NCBI GenBank assembly: GCA_013375495.1 | Contig: JABXKC010000024.1 | Span: forward strand, 1 to 60,472 | Direction: 5' to 3' | Source of the DNA: Promethearchaeota archaeon | GTDB lineage: Archaea; Asgardarchaeota; Lokiarchaeia; Sigynarchaeales; SOKP01 | DNA length: 60,472 nucleotides | In this document: positions 8,944 through 18,368 of the stretch, one piece after another | How the letters are laid out: the number at the start of each line of letters is the position of its first letter | Numbering within the stretch: position 1 is the stretch's first letter | Notes under the pieces: model-generated | The model's input: only the letters and a program-made list of their open reading frames with translations | Database searches by the model: none | What the model was told of the DNA's origin: nothing | Translations under genes and position numbers: made by a program

Positions 8944-9236
8944 CTTACAAACTGAAGAGTGAGTAAAGATTCACCTTTTTAAAATCAAAAACAAATAAAT
9001 TTGAGATGTAATCGATCAAATTCAAAGATTAATGTCAACTTTTTTTTGATTTTTATGCTTTTTTACCTCACTTTTCATTGGTTTTCGTAAAGAAAATCAG
9101 AAAATAATGTTTCAAAATGATTGAATAATACTTTATTGTATTTTTACTTAAAATCTAATAAGAAACAAAAAAGTATATCGTTATATATAGCTTTATCTTA
9201 TCTATAAATACCTTAAAAAAATTTTGGTATAAGAAT
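8944..9236 (+). repeat. duplicated upstream region, copy B
   Basis: The 293 bp before the second beta-helix gene match 4370-4664 over their full length, with scattered substitutions and short indels. The stretch 8696-8943 before it has no gene or clear signal. Confidence 0.82.
9175..9190 (+). promoter_or_regulatory. TATA-type promoter element of beta-helix gene 2
   Basis: TATATCGTTATATATA, 47-62 bases before the ATG at 9237, is the equivalent of the element at 4601-4617 in the other copy. Confidence 0.5.
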
Positions 9237-12200
9237 ATGAAATCTAAACTAAAAAAAATACTAGTTTTAATTGTTTTAGGAATGGGCTTCTTGTTTTTGC
9301 CTAATATTAAGTTTGATTTTAGCGTTGAACAGACTACCTTTAATAACCTGAAGAATTCATCGGTTTATTATGGTGGCATACAAATTGATGCATTAGCAAC
9401 CACTAATACCACATATTCTGGTAATTGGACGTGGGCAGTAAGGCAGCCTTGGTGTTATAATGATAATGGAGTTTATGTTATAGAAGATCTTACTATTGAC
9501 GCGAGTACTTCACCTACGGGCAGTGGAATTTACATAAATAATTCCAAAAATGAATATTTTATCATTAGAAATTGCAACGTTACTAACTCAGGGTACGAAG
9601 AACACAAGGCGGCAATCAAATTAGAAAATACAGACCACGGAACCTTAATTAATAACAACTGTTCAAACAATGGAAGAAGTGGGATAAATTTAAGATACTC
9701 CAATAATAATAACATCACGGGAAACACTGCAAATGAGAATATATATTATGGGATATTTTCATATTCTTGTGATAATAACACGATCTCGGGAAACACCGTA
9801 AACAAAAATGACGATTCTGGGATACGTTTAAATTCTTGTGATAATAACACGATCTCGGGAAACACTGCAAGTTACAACGTCTACGGGATATTAATAGATT
9901 GGTGCAATTACGATGATCTCACGGGAAACACTGCAAGTTACAACGTCTACGGGATATTTTTGTGGCATACTTCTGCTTACAATAATGTCTCGGGAAACAC
10001 CGCAAACTCCAACAGTAATGGTTTTTCTACTGGTTACGGGATATATTTAGAGGATCGTTGCAATTACAATAACATCTCGGGAAACACCGCAAACTCTAAT
10101 TTCGGTTCTGGATTGAGATTACAAAATAATTGTGATTTTAATCTGATTTCAAAAAATAATTTTAACGATAACATTTTTTGGGAGGGAATTCAATTAGAGG
10201 TTATTAGTAACAACAACGTAATAATTAATAATATAGCATATAATAACGGTAGGGATGGAATCCGATTACGTTCATCCTGTAAAAATAACAATATTACTGG
10301 AAACACCGCAAACAATAATAACGGTGGGGGGATATATATAGATCTGTATTGCGATGCTAACACGCTCTCTGGAAACACCGCAAACAATAATACCAATTCT
10401 GGGATCTTTTTATATGCCAGCTCTAACAACACACTCTCGGGAAACAATGCAAGTTACAACAACCACGGGATAGCTTTAAATGTTAATTGCCATAACAACA
10501 CACTCTCGGGAAACACCGCAAGTCACAACTACGAAGGAGGGATATTTTTAGAATATGAATGCCATGATAATACGATCTCGGGAAACTCAATTGCGTACAA
10601 CATCGAATACGGCGCATATATTTTTAACCCTACCTGCACTGGAAACTTACTTTACCAAAACGCATTTATCGGGAATCTTTTAGCACATGCTATAGATGAT
10701 GGCAACCCCAACGCTAACTTCTGGAATAATTCAGTTGTAGGTAATTATTGGGATAATTACACTGGTGTTGACATCTCACCGTTCGATGGCATTGGCGATA
10801 CTCCCTATACTTTTATTCAAGGGGGCGCCAATAGCATCGATTCTTTACCTCTCATGACAAGTTCAATATTTAATGGGAGTAAAATTCATATAGATGATAA
10901 TGGTATAAGCGCTTGGAATTGGAGTAAAACTGCTAAATTGATGGCATGGTGCTCGGGGGCGGGTACATATAATGATCCCTATGTTCTTGATGGCTTAGAG
11001 ATTGATGGCGGTGGAACGGGAAATTGTATTTTAATCGGGAACTCAACCGTGTATTTTATCATTAGAAATTGCAAGGTTACTAACTCAGGGTACGAAGAAC
11101 ACAAGGCGGCAATCAAATTAGAAAATACAAACCACGGAACCTTAATTAATAACAACTGTTCAAACAATGGAGGAAGTGGGATATGTTTATTATATAGCGA
11201 GGAAAACACGATCTCGGGAAACACCGCAAGCCTCAACGATTATGGGATAACTTTAAATTCTTATTGCTCTAGAAACACCCTCTCGGGAAACAGCGCAAAC
11301 TATAATACTTGGTATGGGATAACTTTAAATTCTTATTGCTCTAGAAACACCCTCTCGGGAAACACCGCAAACGATAATGGATATAGAGGGATATATTTAG
11401 CTTCTAATTGCGATAGAAACACCCTCTCGGGAAACACCGCAAACGATAATACCGACTATGGGATAGAATTACACGATTGTAATTACAATAATATTACGGG
11501 AAATATTTTAAACGATAACAATTATGGAATGTATATCGGAATTGATTGCGATTATAACACGATCTCGGGAAACACCGCAAACGATAATGGCAACTCTGGG
11601 ATAACTTTAGAACGGTGCGATAATAACACGATCTCGGGAAACACCGCAAACAACAATCCAAGAGGGATATATTTATATAATGATTGCGATAATAACACCC
11701 TCTCGGGAAACACCGCAAACAATAACATCAACTGGGGGATTAGGTTAAATCATTGCGATAATAATACCATCCAAGGAAACACCGCAAACGATAATAGAGA
11801 CTATGGGATAATTTTATGGGATTTTAATTACAATAATACCATCCAAGGAAACACCGCAAATAACAACGCATATGGGTTTTCTTTAGAATCCAACTGTAAT
11901 AATAACACCATTTCGGGAAACACTGCAAATGATAATGACGAATATGGGATATATTTATGGGAATGTGATTTCAATAATATTACGGGAAACACCGCAAACG
12001 ATAATGGCAACTCTGGGATATATTTAATGTATTGTAATAACAACATAATTGTAGGAAATAATGCCTCTCTAAATCAAGATGGAATTCGTCTATACGCCAG
12101 TGATAATAATACCATCCAAGGAAACACCGCAAAAGATAATGGAAATAGAGGGATATATTTAGAATCCAACTGTAATAATAGCACCATTTCGGGAAATACC

Positions 12201-13532
12201 GCAAATAACAACACCTATGGGATAAGATTAGCATCCAACTGTAATAATAACACCATTTCGGGAAACACCGCAAATTACAACAGCTATGCATTTAATTTAA
12301 TATCCAACTGTAATAATAACACCATTTCGGGAAACACCGTAAATTACAACAGCTATGGGATAATTATAGGTGGTTGCGATAATACCATCATTTCGGGAAA
12401 CACCGCAAATAATAACGGCCATGGGATATATTTAGAATCCAACTGTAATAATAACACCATTTCGGGAAACACCGCAAACGATAATGACGACTATGGGATA
12501 TATTTATCCGCTTGTAATTACAATAATATTACGGGAAACACCGCAAATAACAATAGTTATGGGATAGATTTACACGATTGCACTCACAATAAATTTACGG
12601 GAAACACTTTAAGCGATAACAATTATGGAATGTATTTCGAACTTAATTGCGTTAATAATATCATTTATGGGAACTTCTTTCTAAAAAATGGATTCCATGC
12701 TTTTGATGATGGAACTGATAACAAGTGGAACAGCACCAACATAGGGAATTATTGGGATAATTGGATAAGTCCAGATGTAAGCCCTAATGATGGTATCGTG
12801 GATCTCCCATATGATATAAGTGGATCAGCAGGAAATAAAGATTATTTACCTATAGCGGAAGATGGTGCACCATCAATAACGATTAATTCACCTACTTCAA
12901 GTGATGTATTTGGTGTAAATGCTCCCTCTTTCGATGTAACTATCACTGATGATTATTTGGTTGAAATATGGTACACTCTTGATGGTGGGTTGCATAATTA
13001 TACATTTAACGAATTTACTGGAAATATTGATCAAACTGCGTGGGATGCTATATCTAATGGAATTATTACGTTGACTTTTTATGCCAACGATATACCAGGA
13101 AATATTGGATACGCTGAAGTTAATGTAGCAAAGGATACTACTGGGCCAATCATCGTTATCAATTCACCTTCTACTGGGAGTGAGTTTGGAGTTAGTGCCC
13201 CTGCTTTCATAATTACAATTACGGATGACCATTTAGATTCGGTGTGGTATTCTCTTGATGGAGGTTTGACTAATTTTGTTATTACTACGAACGCTACTAT
13301 TGACCTAACAGCGTGGGCGGCTTTACCTGAAGGAAGCATTACCATTACTTTCTATGCTAATGATACTTTAGAACATCTCACATTTGAAGCGGTAACGATA
13401 ACGAAAAGTATTCCCTCCGGTGGAATAGATCCAACTATCATTGTAGTTATTGTTGTTGTTTCTGTAGTCGGAGGAGTTGCGGTAATAGCTGGTCTCTATA
13501 TATTTATGAAAAAACGAGCGACACCAGAATAA
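9237..13532 (+). CDS. giant NosD-like parallel beta-helix surface protein 2
   Basis: A 1431-residue predicted surface protein. It has an N-terminal signal or anchor (KKILVLIVLGMGFLFLP) and two large beta-helix domains: about 75-530, ending YWDNYTGVDISPFDGI, and about 575-1190, ending YWDNWISPDVSPNDGI. Two Ig-like domains follow, about 1215-1310 and 1315-1395, then a C-terminal membrane helix (IVVIVVVSVVGGVAVIAG) with a KKRA tail. Repeats of NTISGNTANDN type number several dozen. The beta-helix unit itself appears internally duplicated relative to gene 1: both halves carry a 'WCSGAGTYNDPYVLDGL' or similar entry motif. Likely anchored outside the cell; ligand unknown. Confidence 0.88.
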   Translation: MKSKLKKILVLIVLGMGFLFLPNIKFDFSVEQTTFNNLKNSSVYYGGIQIDALATTNTTYSGNWTWAVRQPWCYNDNGVYVIEDLTIDASTSPTGSGIYINNSKNEYFIIRNCNVTNSGYEEHKAAIKLENTDHGTLINNNCSNNGRSGINLRYSNNNNITGNTANENIYYGIFSYSCDNNTISGNTVNKNDDSGIRLNSCDNNTISGNTASYNVYGILIDWCNYDDLTGNTASYNVYGIFLWHTSAYNNVSGNTANSNSNGFSTGYGIYLEDRCNYNNISGNTANSNFGSGLRLQNNCDFNLISKNNFNDNIFWEGIQLEVISNNNVIINNIAYNNGRDGIRLRSSCKNNNITGNTANNNNGGGIYIDLYCDANTLSGNTANNNTNSGIFLYASSNNTLSGNNASYNNHGIALNVNCHNNTLSGNTASHNYEGGIFLEYECHDNTISGNSIAYNIEYGAYIFNPTCTGNLLYQNAFIGNLLAHAIDDGNPNANFWNNSVVGNYWDNYTGVDISPFDGIGDTPYTFIQGGANSIDSLPLMTSSIFNGSKIHIDDNGISAWNWSKTAKLMAWCSGAGTYNDPYVLDGLEIDGGGTGNCILIGNSTVYFIIRNCKVTNSGYEEHKAAIKLENTNHGTLINNNCSNNGGSGICLLYSEENTISGNTASLNDYGITLNSYCSRNTLSGNSANYNTWYGITLNSYCSRNTLSGNTANDNGYRGIYLASNCDRNTLSGNTANDNTDYGIELHDCNYNNITGNILNDNNYGMYIGIDCDYNTISGNTANDNGNSGITLERCDNNTISGNTANNNPRGIYLYNDCDNNTLSGNTANNNINWGIRLNHCDNNTIQGNTANDNRDYGIILWDFNYNNTIQGNTANNNAYGFSLESNCNNNTISGNTANDNDEYGIYLWECDFNNITGNTANDNGNSGIYLMYCNNNIIVGNNASLNQDGIRLYASDNNTIQGNTAKDNGNRGIYLESNCNNSTISGNTANNNTYGIRLASNCNNNTISGNTANYNSYAFNLISNCNNNTISGNTVNYNSYGIIIGGCDNTIISGNTANNNGHGIYLESNCNNNTISGNTANDNDDYGIYLSACNYNNITGNTANNNSYGIDLHDCTHNKFTGNTLSDNNYGMYFELNCVNNIIYGNFFLKNGFHAFDDGTDNKWNSTNIGNYWDNWISPDVSPNDGIVDLPYDISGSAGNKDYLPIAEDGAPSITINSPTSSDVFGVNAPSFDVTITDDYLVEIWYTLDGGLHNYTFNEFTGNIDQTAWDAISNGIITLTFYANDIPGNIGYAEVNVAKDTTGPIIVINSPSTGSEFGVSAPAFIITITDDHLDSVWYSLDGGLTNFVITTNATIDLTAWAALPEGSITITFYANDTLEHLTFEAVTITKSIPSGGIDPTIIVVIVVVSVVGGVAVIAGLYIFMKKRATPE
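9640..12680 (+). repeat. coding tandem repeats of beta-helix turns (gene 2)
   Basis: Units containing TCGGGAAACACCGCAAA or close variants recur every 60-80 bases, in two arrays (about 9640-10640 and 11150-12680). Stretches of near-identical DNA, such as the two copies of ACTTTAAATTCTTATTGCTC near 11250 and 11325, indicate recent unit duplication. Assembly collapse or expansion is possible here. Confidence 0.75.
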
Positions 13533-13540
13533 TTATCTAA

Positions 13541-13553
13541 TTTTTTTTTTTTT
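13541..13553 (+). terminator. poly-T terminator after beta-helix gene 2
   Basis: Thirteen consecutive T, nine bases after the TAA, an archaeal-type U-tract terminator. Confidence 0.5.
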
Positions 13554-13588
13554 AATAATATTTTAGATGTAAAAAAAATTTGAGTTCA

Positions 13589-14338
13589 CTAATCTAGTAA
13601 TTCATCAATCTTTTTCTGAACTGGTCCTTTCTCCTTTAGAGTTCCAAAAAGCATTTGCTTATTTTTTTCTACAAATTTCCACCCAAAACCAGAGAGATCG
13701 CTTAAGGGTCCTTTTATTCCCTTAGGGTTTCCCGTTCGGGTATAAATGACTTCTGTATGTTTTATAGCCTTAAACACTTGATAAGGCGTCTCATAATTTT
13801 CAATAAGAGATTTTGCTTTTTTAGGTCCGATATCTACAAAACCCTCCACAATAAAAGCTCTCCTTTCCTCTACACTCATGCTTTTAGGAGATTTCCGAGA
13901 AAGGATCGTTGCATTATCTTTTATCTGCTCTCGATAAGCAATTCTCTCAATGACAATCGCTGTATCGCTCAAATTCCTCGTGGGAATAACTGCTATCCCC
14001 GATTTATAAGCAATTTTAGCGAGTGCACCATATATGGATTCGATCTTCATTCCAGTATTTTCAAATACATTATCATTCAGACCCTCTAAAACAAGGATTG
14101 GCGTAGGATATGTTTCCTCTAAGCGAAGACATTGTTCGAATAGGCGATTATCCATTATAGAGGAGACAAAATCAAAGCCTTCTTTTCTCTCAATTGCTAT
14201 ATCTTCGGTGATAACAATATCCGCAATATCCAACTGTTTTATCTCAAATTCTATATTCGGGAACTTTTTTTCTAATAAACTTATTAACTTCCTTTCCCGA
14301 GTATCAACAATAATCTTGAGGGTGTTTTTTTGACTCAT
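13589..14338 (-). CDS. ERCC4/XPF-type structure-specific nuclease
   Basis: A 249-residue DNA nuclease of the XPF/Mus81/Hef family, of the short archaeal form without a helicase domain. Catalytic residues are in order: D12-T-R-E-R, D40, then IAIERK (E50-R51-K52) and D56. A C-terminal helix-hairpin-helix follows (VEGFVDIGPKKAKSLIENY, about 170-188) for DNA binding. It would cut branched or flap DNA in repair and fork restart, usually with PCNA. Convergent with the beta-helix gene; no operon partner. Confidence 0.92.
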   Translation of the reverse strand: MSQKNTLKIIVDTRERKLISLLEKKFPNIEFEIKQLDIADIVITEDIAIERKEGFDFVSSIMDNRLFEQCLRLEETYPTPILVLEGLNDNVFENTGMKIESIYGALAKIAYKSGIAVIPTRNLSDTAIVIERIAYREQIKDNATILSRKSPKSMSVEERRAFIVEGFVDIGPKKAKSLIENYETPYQVFKAIKHTEVIYTRTGNPKGIKGPLSDLSGFGWKFVEKNKQMLFGTLKEKGPVQKKIDELLD

Positions 14339-14429
14339 TATTAGGTAGTTTAATTTAGTACGATGTTTTACAATCTTATTTATTTAAATAAAAAAATAAT
14401 CTGTTAAAGTAAAAATATTTAACTTACTT

Positions 14430-14954
14430 TTAAACCTTATAGGGTTCAGTTGTATTCTGACGAGTTACTAAGTCAGTGTTCCGCTTTAGAAATGTTGCTA
14501 AGTCCTTCCTATTAAACAATCTATTATTTATTAAAATGAAAAAGAGAATCAAAACCCCAGTAATTTCGGTTAGATAAACTCGAGGATCGTTGAACAGTAT
14601 ATAAAGCCATAATCCTATGGGGTCCTCTACTACAAGAAACTCGTATGCGATAAAAGGATAGAACAATGGAACTTCTGGTAAGTCCAATACTAGATGGAAA
14701 CTTAATCCTAACAAAAAAGGGTAAGAGATATTCGTTTTCTTTTTTCCTATTAAATGTAGAATCACAAAACTAATTACAATAAAGAAAATGGAATGTGAAA
14801 AACCTCTTCCATTGCCAAGGTTAAGAAATAATAAGGATTTATCAAAAATATCTGGTAGTAAAGAACCAATTATCAGAGTAAACCTATTGAATTCGAATTT
14901 TCTTCTTATTATGGGTAATTCAAAGATGATTAGTGGAACTGCTACATGAAATAT
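14430..14954 (-). CDS. DUF457/YdjM-like membrane-bound putative metal-dependent hydrolase
   Basis: The reading frame extends well upstream of the GTG at 14765, through FHVAVPLIIFELP, GSLLPDIFDKS and GRGFSHSIFF, so the family core is complete only with the extension. Conserved features are the PDxxD motif, the GxxHS motif and FHLVLDLPE, as in inner-membrane proteins of the DUF457 group, with four or five membrane helices. No ATG, GTG or TTG precedes FHVAVP in frame (the nearest in-frame stop lies about 15 codons further up), so the true start may be ATA or ATT near 14954, or there may be a frameshift. It lies just downstream of a 46-codon membrane ORF. Function in archaea unknown. Confidence 0.68.
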   Translation of the reverse strand: MFHVAVPLIIFELPIIRRKFEFNRFTLIIGSLLPDIFDKSLLFLNLGNGRGFSHSIFFIVISFVILHLIGKKKTNISYPFLLGLSFHLVLDLPEVPLFYPFIAYEFLVVEDPIGLWLYILFNDPRVYLTEITGVLILFFILINNRLFNRKDLATFLKRNTDLVTRQNTTEPYKV

Positions 14955-14977
14955 AGGAAAAAACTCGAAAACCTCAC

Positions 14978-15118
14978 TTAAAATCCGTATAATACTCGAA
15001 TTAAATTAATTATTTCAGGTGAATAGAATAACAAAATCATAATAATTACAAATTCGATTGAAATCTTAACCGCTCGCTTCATCAAATATGGATAAGAAAT
15101 ACCTTCTTCTTCAGTCAT
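14978..15118 (-). CDS. 46-residue single-pass membrane protein
   Basis: A short ORF beginning ATG ACT GAA GAA GAA. It encodes an acidic start (MTEEEGISYPYLMKRAVK), one membrane helix (ISIEFVIIMILLFY) and a tail ending RVLYGF. It lies 27 bases upstream of the aldolase stop side, in the same orientation, and is followed after 23 bases by the DUF457-like gene. No family recognised. The clean start and helix make it plausible, but its size keeps confidence low. Confidence 0.4.
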   Translation of the reverse strand: MTEEEGISYPYLMKRAVKISIEFVIIMILLFYSPEIINLIRVLYGF

Positions 15119-15144
15119 AAATAAAGGTCACCGATATATTTCTT

Positions 15145-15939
15145 TTAAAATTCTTTTAGAGCTTCATCTACGGTGTAATTATTGTGTACAATTTTAGAGA
15201 GCCCCTCCACCACTTTTGTAGGATTCTCTGCTTGAAAAACATTTCTACCAAAAGCAACTCCCGCACCTCCGGCTTGGATAGAATCGTAGACCAGTTGAAA
15301 CAATTCGGGCAATGTGTCCATTTTTGGACCACCTGCTATAATTACTGGAACATTTACTCCTTTTACGATGTATTTGAACGAATCAATATCTCCAGTGTAG
15401 TTCGTTTTAACTATATCTGCGCCCAATTCAGCACCCGCTCTTACAGCTATATTAACTACCTCAGGAGCGTTCTCATCTTTAATTTTATTCCCTCTAGGAT
15501 ACATCATAGCCAATAAAGGCATACCCCATTCTCTTGACGCTTCAATAACGGTATGAGCATCTTGAAGCATCTCTGGTTCTTCGTCGGCACCTATATTGAT
15601 ATGGATTGAGACTCCGTCCGCGCCCATTTTTAAAGCTCGCTCTACAGAACACACTAACACTTTTTTATTAGGGTCTGGCGCTAAATTAGTCGCCGCTGAA
15701 AGATGGATTATTAATCCTACATCTTTTCCGTACTGTCTATGACCAGCTCCAACCATTCCAGAGTGCTCTAAAACCGCATTAGCGCCGCCTAATGCAACTT
15801 GATCTACCATATCAGCCAAATTTTCTAAGCCGTTGATCGTACCTAATGTTAAACCATGGTCCATAGGAACAATTATCGTTTTTTTACTTTTCCGATCAAA
15901 CAACCGTTCAAGTCTTATACTCTTTCCTAGATTCGACAT
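15145..15939 (-). CDS. 2-amino-3,7-dideoxy-D-threo-hept-6-ulosonate synthase / DhnA-type class I aldolase
   Basis: A 264-residue class I (Schiff-base) aldolase. The lysine is in [11 protein letters not shown] (K178), with D27 in PMDHG and Y147 in MMYPRG; these are the same three residues, at a constant offset, as in the Methanocaldococcus MJ0400 enzyme. That enzyme condenses an aspartate-semialdehyde with a ketose-derived donor to start aromatic amino acid synthesis without DAHP. A fructose-bisphosphate aldolase role in the same family cannot be excluded. Downstream of nadB, in the same direction, 85 bp apart. A truncated copy lies at 3234-3680. Confidence 0.88.
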   Translation of the reverse strand: MSNLGKSIRLERLFDRKSKKTIIVPMDHGLTLGTINGLENLADMVDQVALGGANAVLEHSGMVGAGHRQYGKDVGLIIHLSAATNLAPDPNKKVLVCSVERALKMGADGVSIHINIGADEEPEMLQDAHTVIEASREWGMPLLAMMYPRGNKIKDENAPEVVNIAVRAGAELGADIVKTNYTGDIDSFKYIVKGVNVPVIIAGGPKMDTLPELFQLVYDSIQAGGAGVAFGRNVFQAENPTKVVEGLSKIVHNNYTVDEALKEF

Positions 15940-16024
15940 TCTAAATCAACTTCTACATTTTCTTCAATTTATTCATAATTAATGACAGTAAAAATATAAA
16001 ATTATACCTTTAAAAAAAAGATAA

Positions 16025-17596
16025 TTACCAAGGTCTTCTAAGAGTAGTAGGTCTACTCATTTTAGATTTATTTGGATAATCTAGATTAAAGTGAATACCG
16101 CGACTCTCCTTTCTGGATATGGCGCTCACTATTATAAGTTTAGCAACTGTGGCTAGATTTCTTAATTCTACAAGATTTTTTTCAATTTTAAAATCCCAAT
16201 AATATTGGTTTATCTCATCAAGTAAGAGATTGATCCTTTTCTTAGCTCTTTGAAGACGTAGGTCCGTTCGTACAATTCCCACATAATTCCACATAAATCT
16301 TCTGATTTCATCCCAATTTTGAGTAATTACAACTGCCTCAGTTGATGGTACAGCATTCCCTGGTTCCCATTCTTCAAATTTATTAATATCTAAATTTTTC
16401 GCATTATTGAAAATAGTATGAGCACACTCATGAGCACCCACTAAACTTTCAAGGAGAGAGTTAGAAGCGAGTCTATTAGCTCCATGCAATCCAGTAGAAG
16501 CTGACTCTCCTATAACATATAGATTTTTTACTTTAGTAGAACCGTCTATTTTAGTTAAAACGCCTCCACAGCAGTAATGCGCTGCAGGAACGACCGGAAT
16601 TGGTTCCTTTGTAATATCGATATTATAACTTTTACATGTTTCATAAACACCTGGAAAATGGTCCTTTATAAAATCTGGACTTTTCTTAGAAGCAATATCT
16701 AAAAGAACATAGTCATCACCAGTTCTCTTAAGTTCAGCATCAATTGCTCTTGAAACAATATCCCTAGGTGCTAGTTCTTTAGAAGGATGGTAATTTTGCA
16801 TAAATTCATTACCCCTTTTATCTTTAAGAACTGCTCCTTCACCACGCATAGCCTCTGTAATTAAAAAAGATTTTGCGTAGGGGTGGTACAAGCATGTAGG
16901 GTGAAACTGATAAAACTCCATATTTGCGATTATAGCTCCCGCTCTATATGCCATAGCAATTCCATCTCCTGATGCTACATCGGGATTGGTTGTATATAGA
17001 TAAATCTTTCCCGCTCCACCTGTTGCTAAAATAGTAGCCTTAGCTGCAATATTGTGAATAACTTCTGATTCTTGGTCTAAAACATATGCCCCAGAGCAGT
17101 GAAAATTCTTAGCATATAAGTTAATGGCACACCAGTGTTCTTTAATTTCAACATTATCAATTTTTTTAACTGCTTCAATAAGCTTTTGCTCGACATTTTG
17201 CCCTGTTTGGTCATTTACATGGAGGACTCTTCTTTCAGAGTGCCCACCTTCCTTTCCAAGGTCGTATTCTCCGTTTTCATTTCTCGTAAAGTTAACTCCA
17301 ATATCAATCAATTCGTTTATTCTATCTGGTGCTTGCGTTAGTATCTTTTTTACAACATCTTCATTGCATAACCCGTCTCCAGCATCTAATGTATCTTGGA
17401 TATGTTTCTCAAAGCTATCATTGCTATTCCAAACGCATGCAATCCCTCCTTGCGCATAAAAGGTGCTACCTTCTTCCAAATTCTCTTTTGTTACCAGTAA
17501 TATTTCGTCATTTGGGGATAAACGAGCTAATTTTATTGCCAATGATAATCCAGAAATGCCTCCTCCAATGATAAGAAAATCAGTTTTAGTATTCAA
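16025..17596 (-). CDS. nadB: L-aspartate oxidase
   Basis: FAD enzyme oxidising L-aspartate to iminoaspartate, the first step of NAD synthesis. The 523-residue length is typical. The nucleotide-binding GGGISGLSLA is at 11-20. Further motifs are STFYAQGGIA, FHPTCLYHP, the active-site RGEGAVL, and GLHGANRLASNSLLE with the second FAD contact. The C-terminal helical domain contains SRKESRGIHF. nadA and nadC are not adjacent. The gene is transcribed toward the aldolase; its last codons are copied in the fragment at 3765-3789. Confidence 0.95.
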   Translation of the reverse strand: MNTKTDFLIIGGGISGLSLAIKLARLSPNDEILLVTKENLEEGSTFYAQGGIACVWNSNDSFEKHIQDTLDAGDGLCNEDVVKKILTQAPDRINELIDIGVNFTRNENGEYDLGKEGGHSERRVLHVNDQTGQNVEQKLIEAVKKIDNVEIKEHWCAINLYAKNFHCSGAYVLDQESEVIHNIAAKATILATGGAGKIYLYTTNPDVASGDGIAMAYRAGAIIANMEFYQFHPTCLYHPYAKSFLITEAMRGEGAVLKDKRGNEFMQNYHPSKELAPRDIVSRAIDAELKRTGDDYVLLDIASKKSPDFIKDHFPGVYETCKSYNIDITKEPIPVVPAAHYCCGGVLTKIDGSTKVKNLYVIGESASTGLHGANRLASNSLLESLVGAHECAHTIFNNAKNLDINKFEEWEPGNAVPSTEAVVITQNWDEIRRFMWNYVGIVRTDLRLQRAKKRINLLLDEINQYYWDFKIEKNLVELRNLATVAKLIIVSAISRKESRGIHFNLDYPNKSKMSRPTTLRRPW

Positions 17597-17860
17597 AAGA
17601 TTCGTGTGTTTTTTTCAATTTATGAATTAACTATTATAAGATATCATAATCAGACAACAATTAAAGTAAATTTGTAATTTTTATTGAACTTATTATAATT
17701 TATTGTTATTTTATGTAATAAAATCAATAATCTCTCTTGTAGCCGGTAAATAGTAATTTTTTTTTAAGTATTTACATTTTCACACCTAATTTATCATCAA
17801 TTTAAATTCATTTAAAATTCAGATGATTATCCACAATCTTGTTTTGTAACTCTAAGATAA

Positions 17861-18358
17861 ATGGCAAAAATAAAAAACGTACTTTTTTTGTGTTCAGGTA
17901 ATTCCTGTCGTTCTGTTTTCGCAGAATATTATGCAAAGTGGCTTAAAAGCACTTCTTATAAAGAAAGATTACGAGAAATCAATTTTGATTCAGCTGGAAT
18001 TCGTCATTATTTTGAAACACCACGCGAAGGAACAATCAACTATTTAGGCTCTAAAGGGATAAGCGTAGAAGGTTTTATCGCTAAGGATATATCTGAAGAC
18101 CTAATAAATAAACAAGATTTAATTCTAGGATTCGAAGCTCGATATCATGTAAGAAAATTAAAGAGAAAGTTTAAACACATTGAGAATTTAGATGGAAAAG
18201 TTTTTATGTTACTTGAATTTGCGGGAGAAGAGGGTAATTGGGAGATCGAAGATCCCATTCATTTGCCATCAGAAGAATATAATAAAATTCTCCAAGTTAT
18301 TGAAGCCGGTATAAACAAATCTATAGAGAAAATTATTAAAATTAATAAATCAGAATAA
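17861..18358 (+). CDS. low-molecular-weight phosphotyrosine phosphatase-like protein 1
   Basis: A 165-residue protein of the LMW-PTP/arsenate reductase fold. The P-loop CSGNSCRS near the N-terminus gives C11-x5-R17, and the general-acid Asp is in IEDPIHLP (D131). FDSAGI and QDLILGFEARY are the other family signatures. It may dephosphorylate protein tyrosine or sugar-phosphate targets, or reduce arsenate. First of three tandem paralogues, 10 bp before the second, so probably one operon. Confidence 0.88.
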   Translation: MAKIKNVLFLCSGNSCRSVFAEYYAKWLKSTSYKERLREINFDSAGIRHYFETPREGTINYLGSKGISVEGFIAKDISEDLINKQDLILGFEARYHVRKLKRKFKHIENLDGKVFMLLEFAGEEGNWEIEDPIHLPSEEYNKILQVIEAGINKSIEKIIKINKSE

Positions 18359-18368
18359 CTATAAGGCG

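Noticed and set aside
9530..12291. Minus-strand ORFs opposite the giant beta-helix gene
   Set aside because: They arise from the repeated coding pattern and are themselves repetitive; no independent start or family.
9640..12680. Regularly spaced repeats as a CRISPR array
   Set aside because: The units are in frame, encode SGNTANNN turns, and have no unique spacers of constant length or cas genes.
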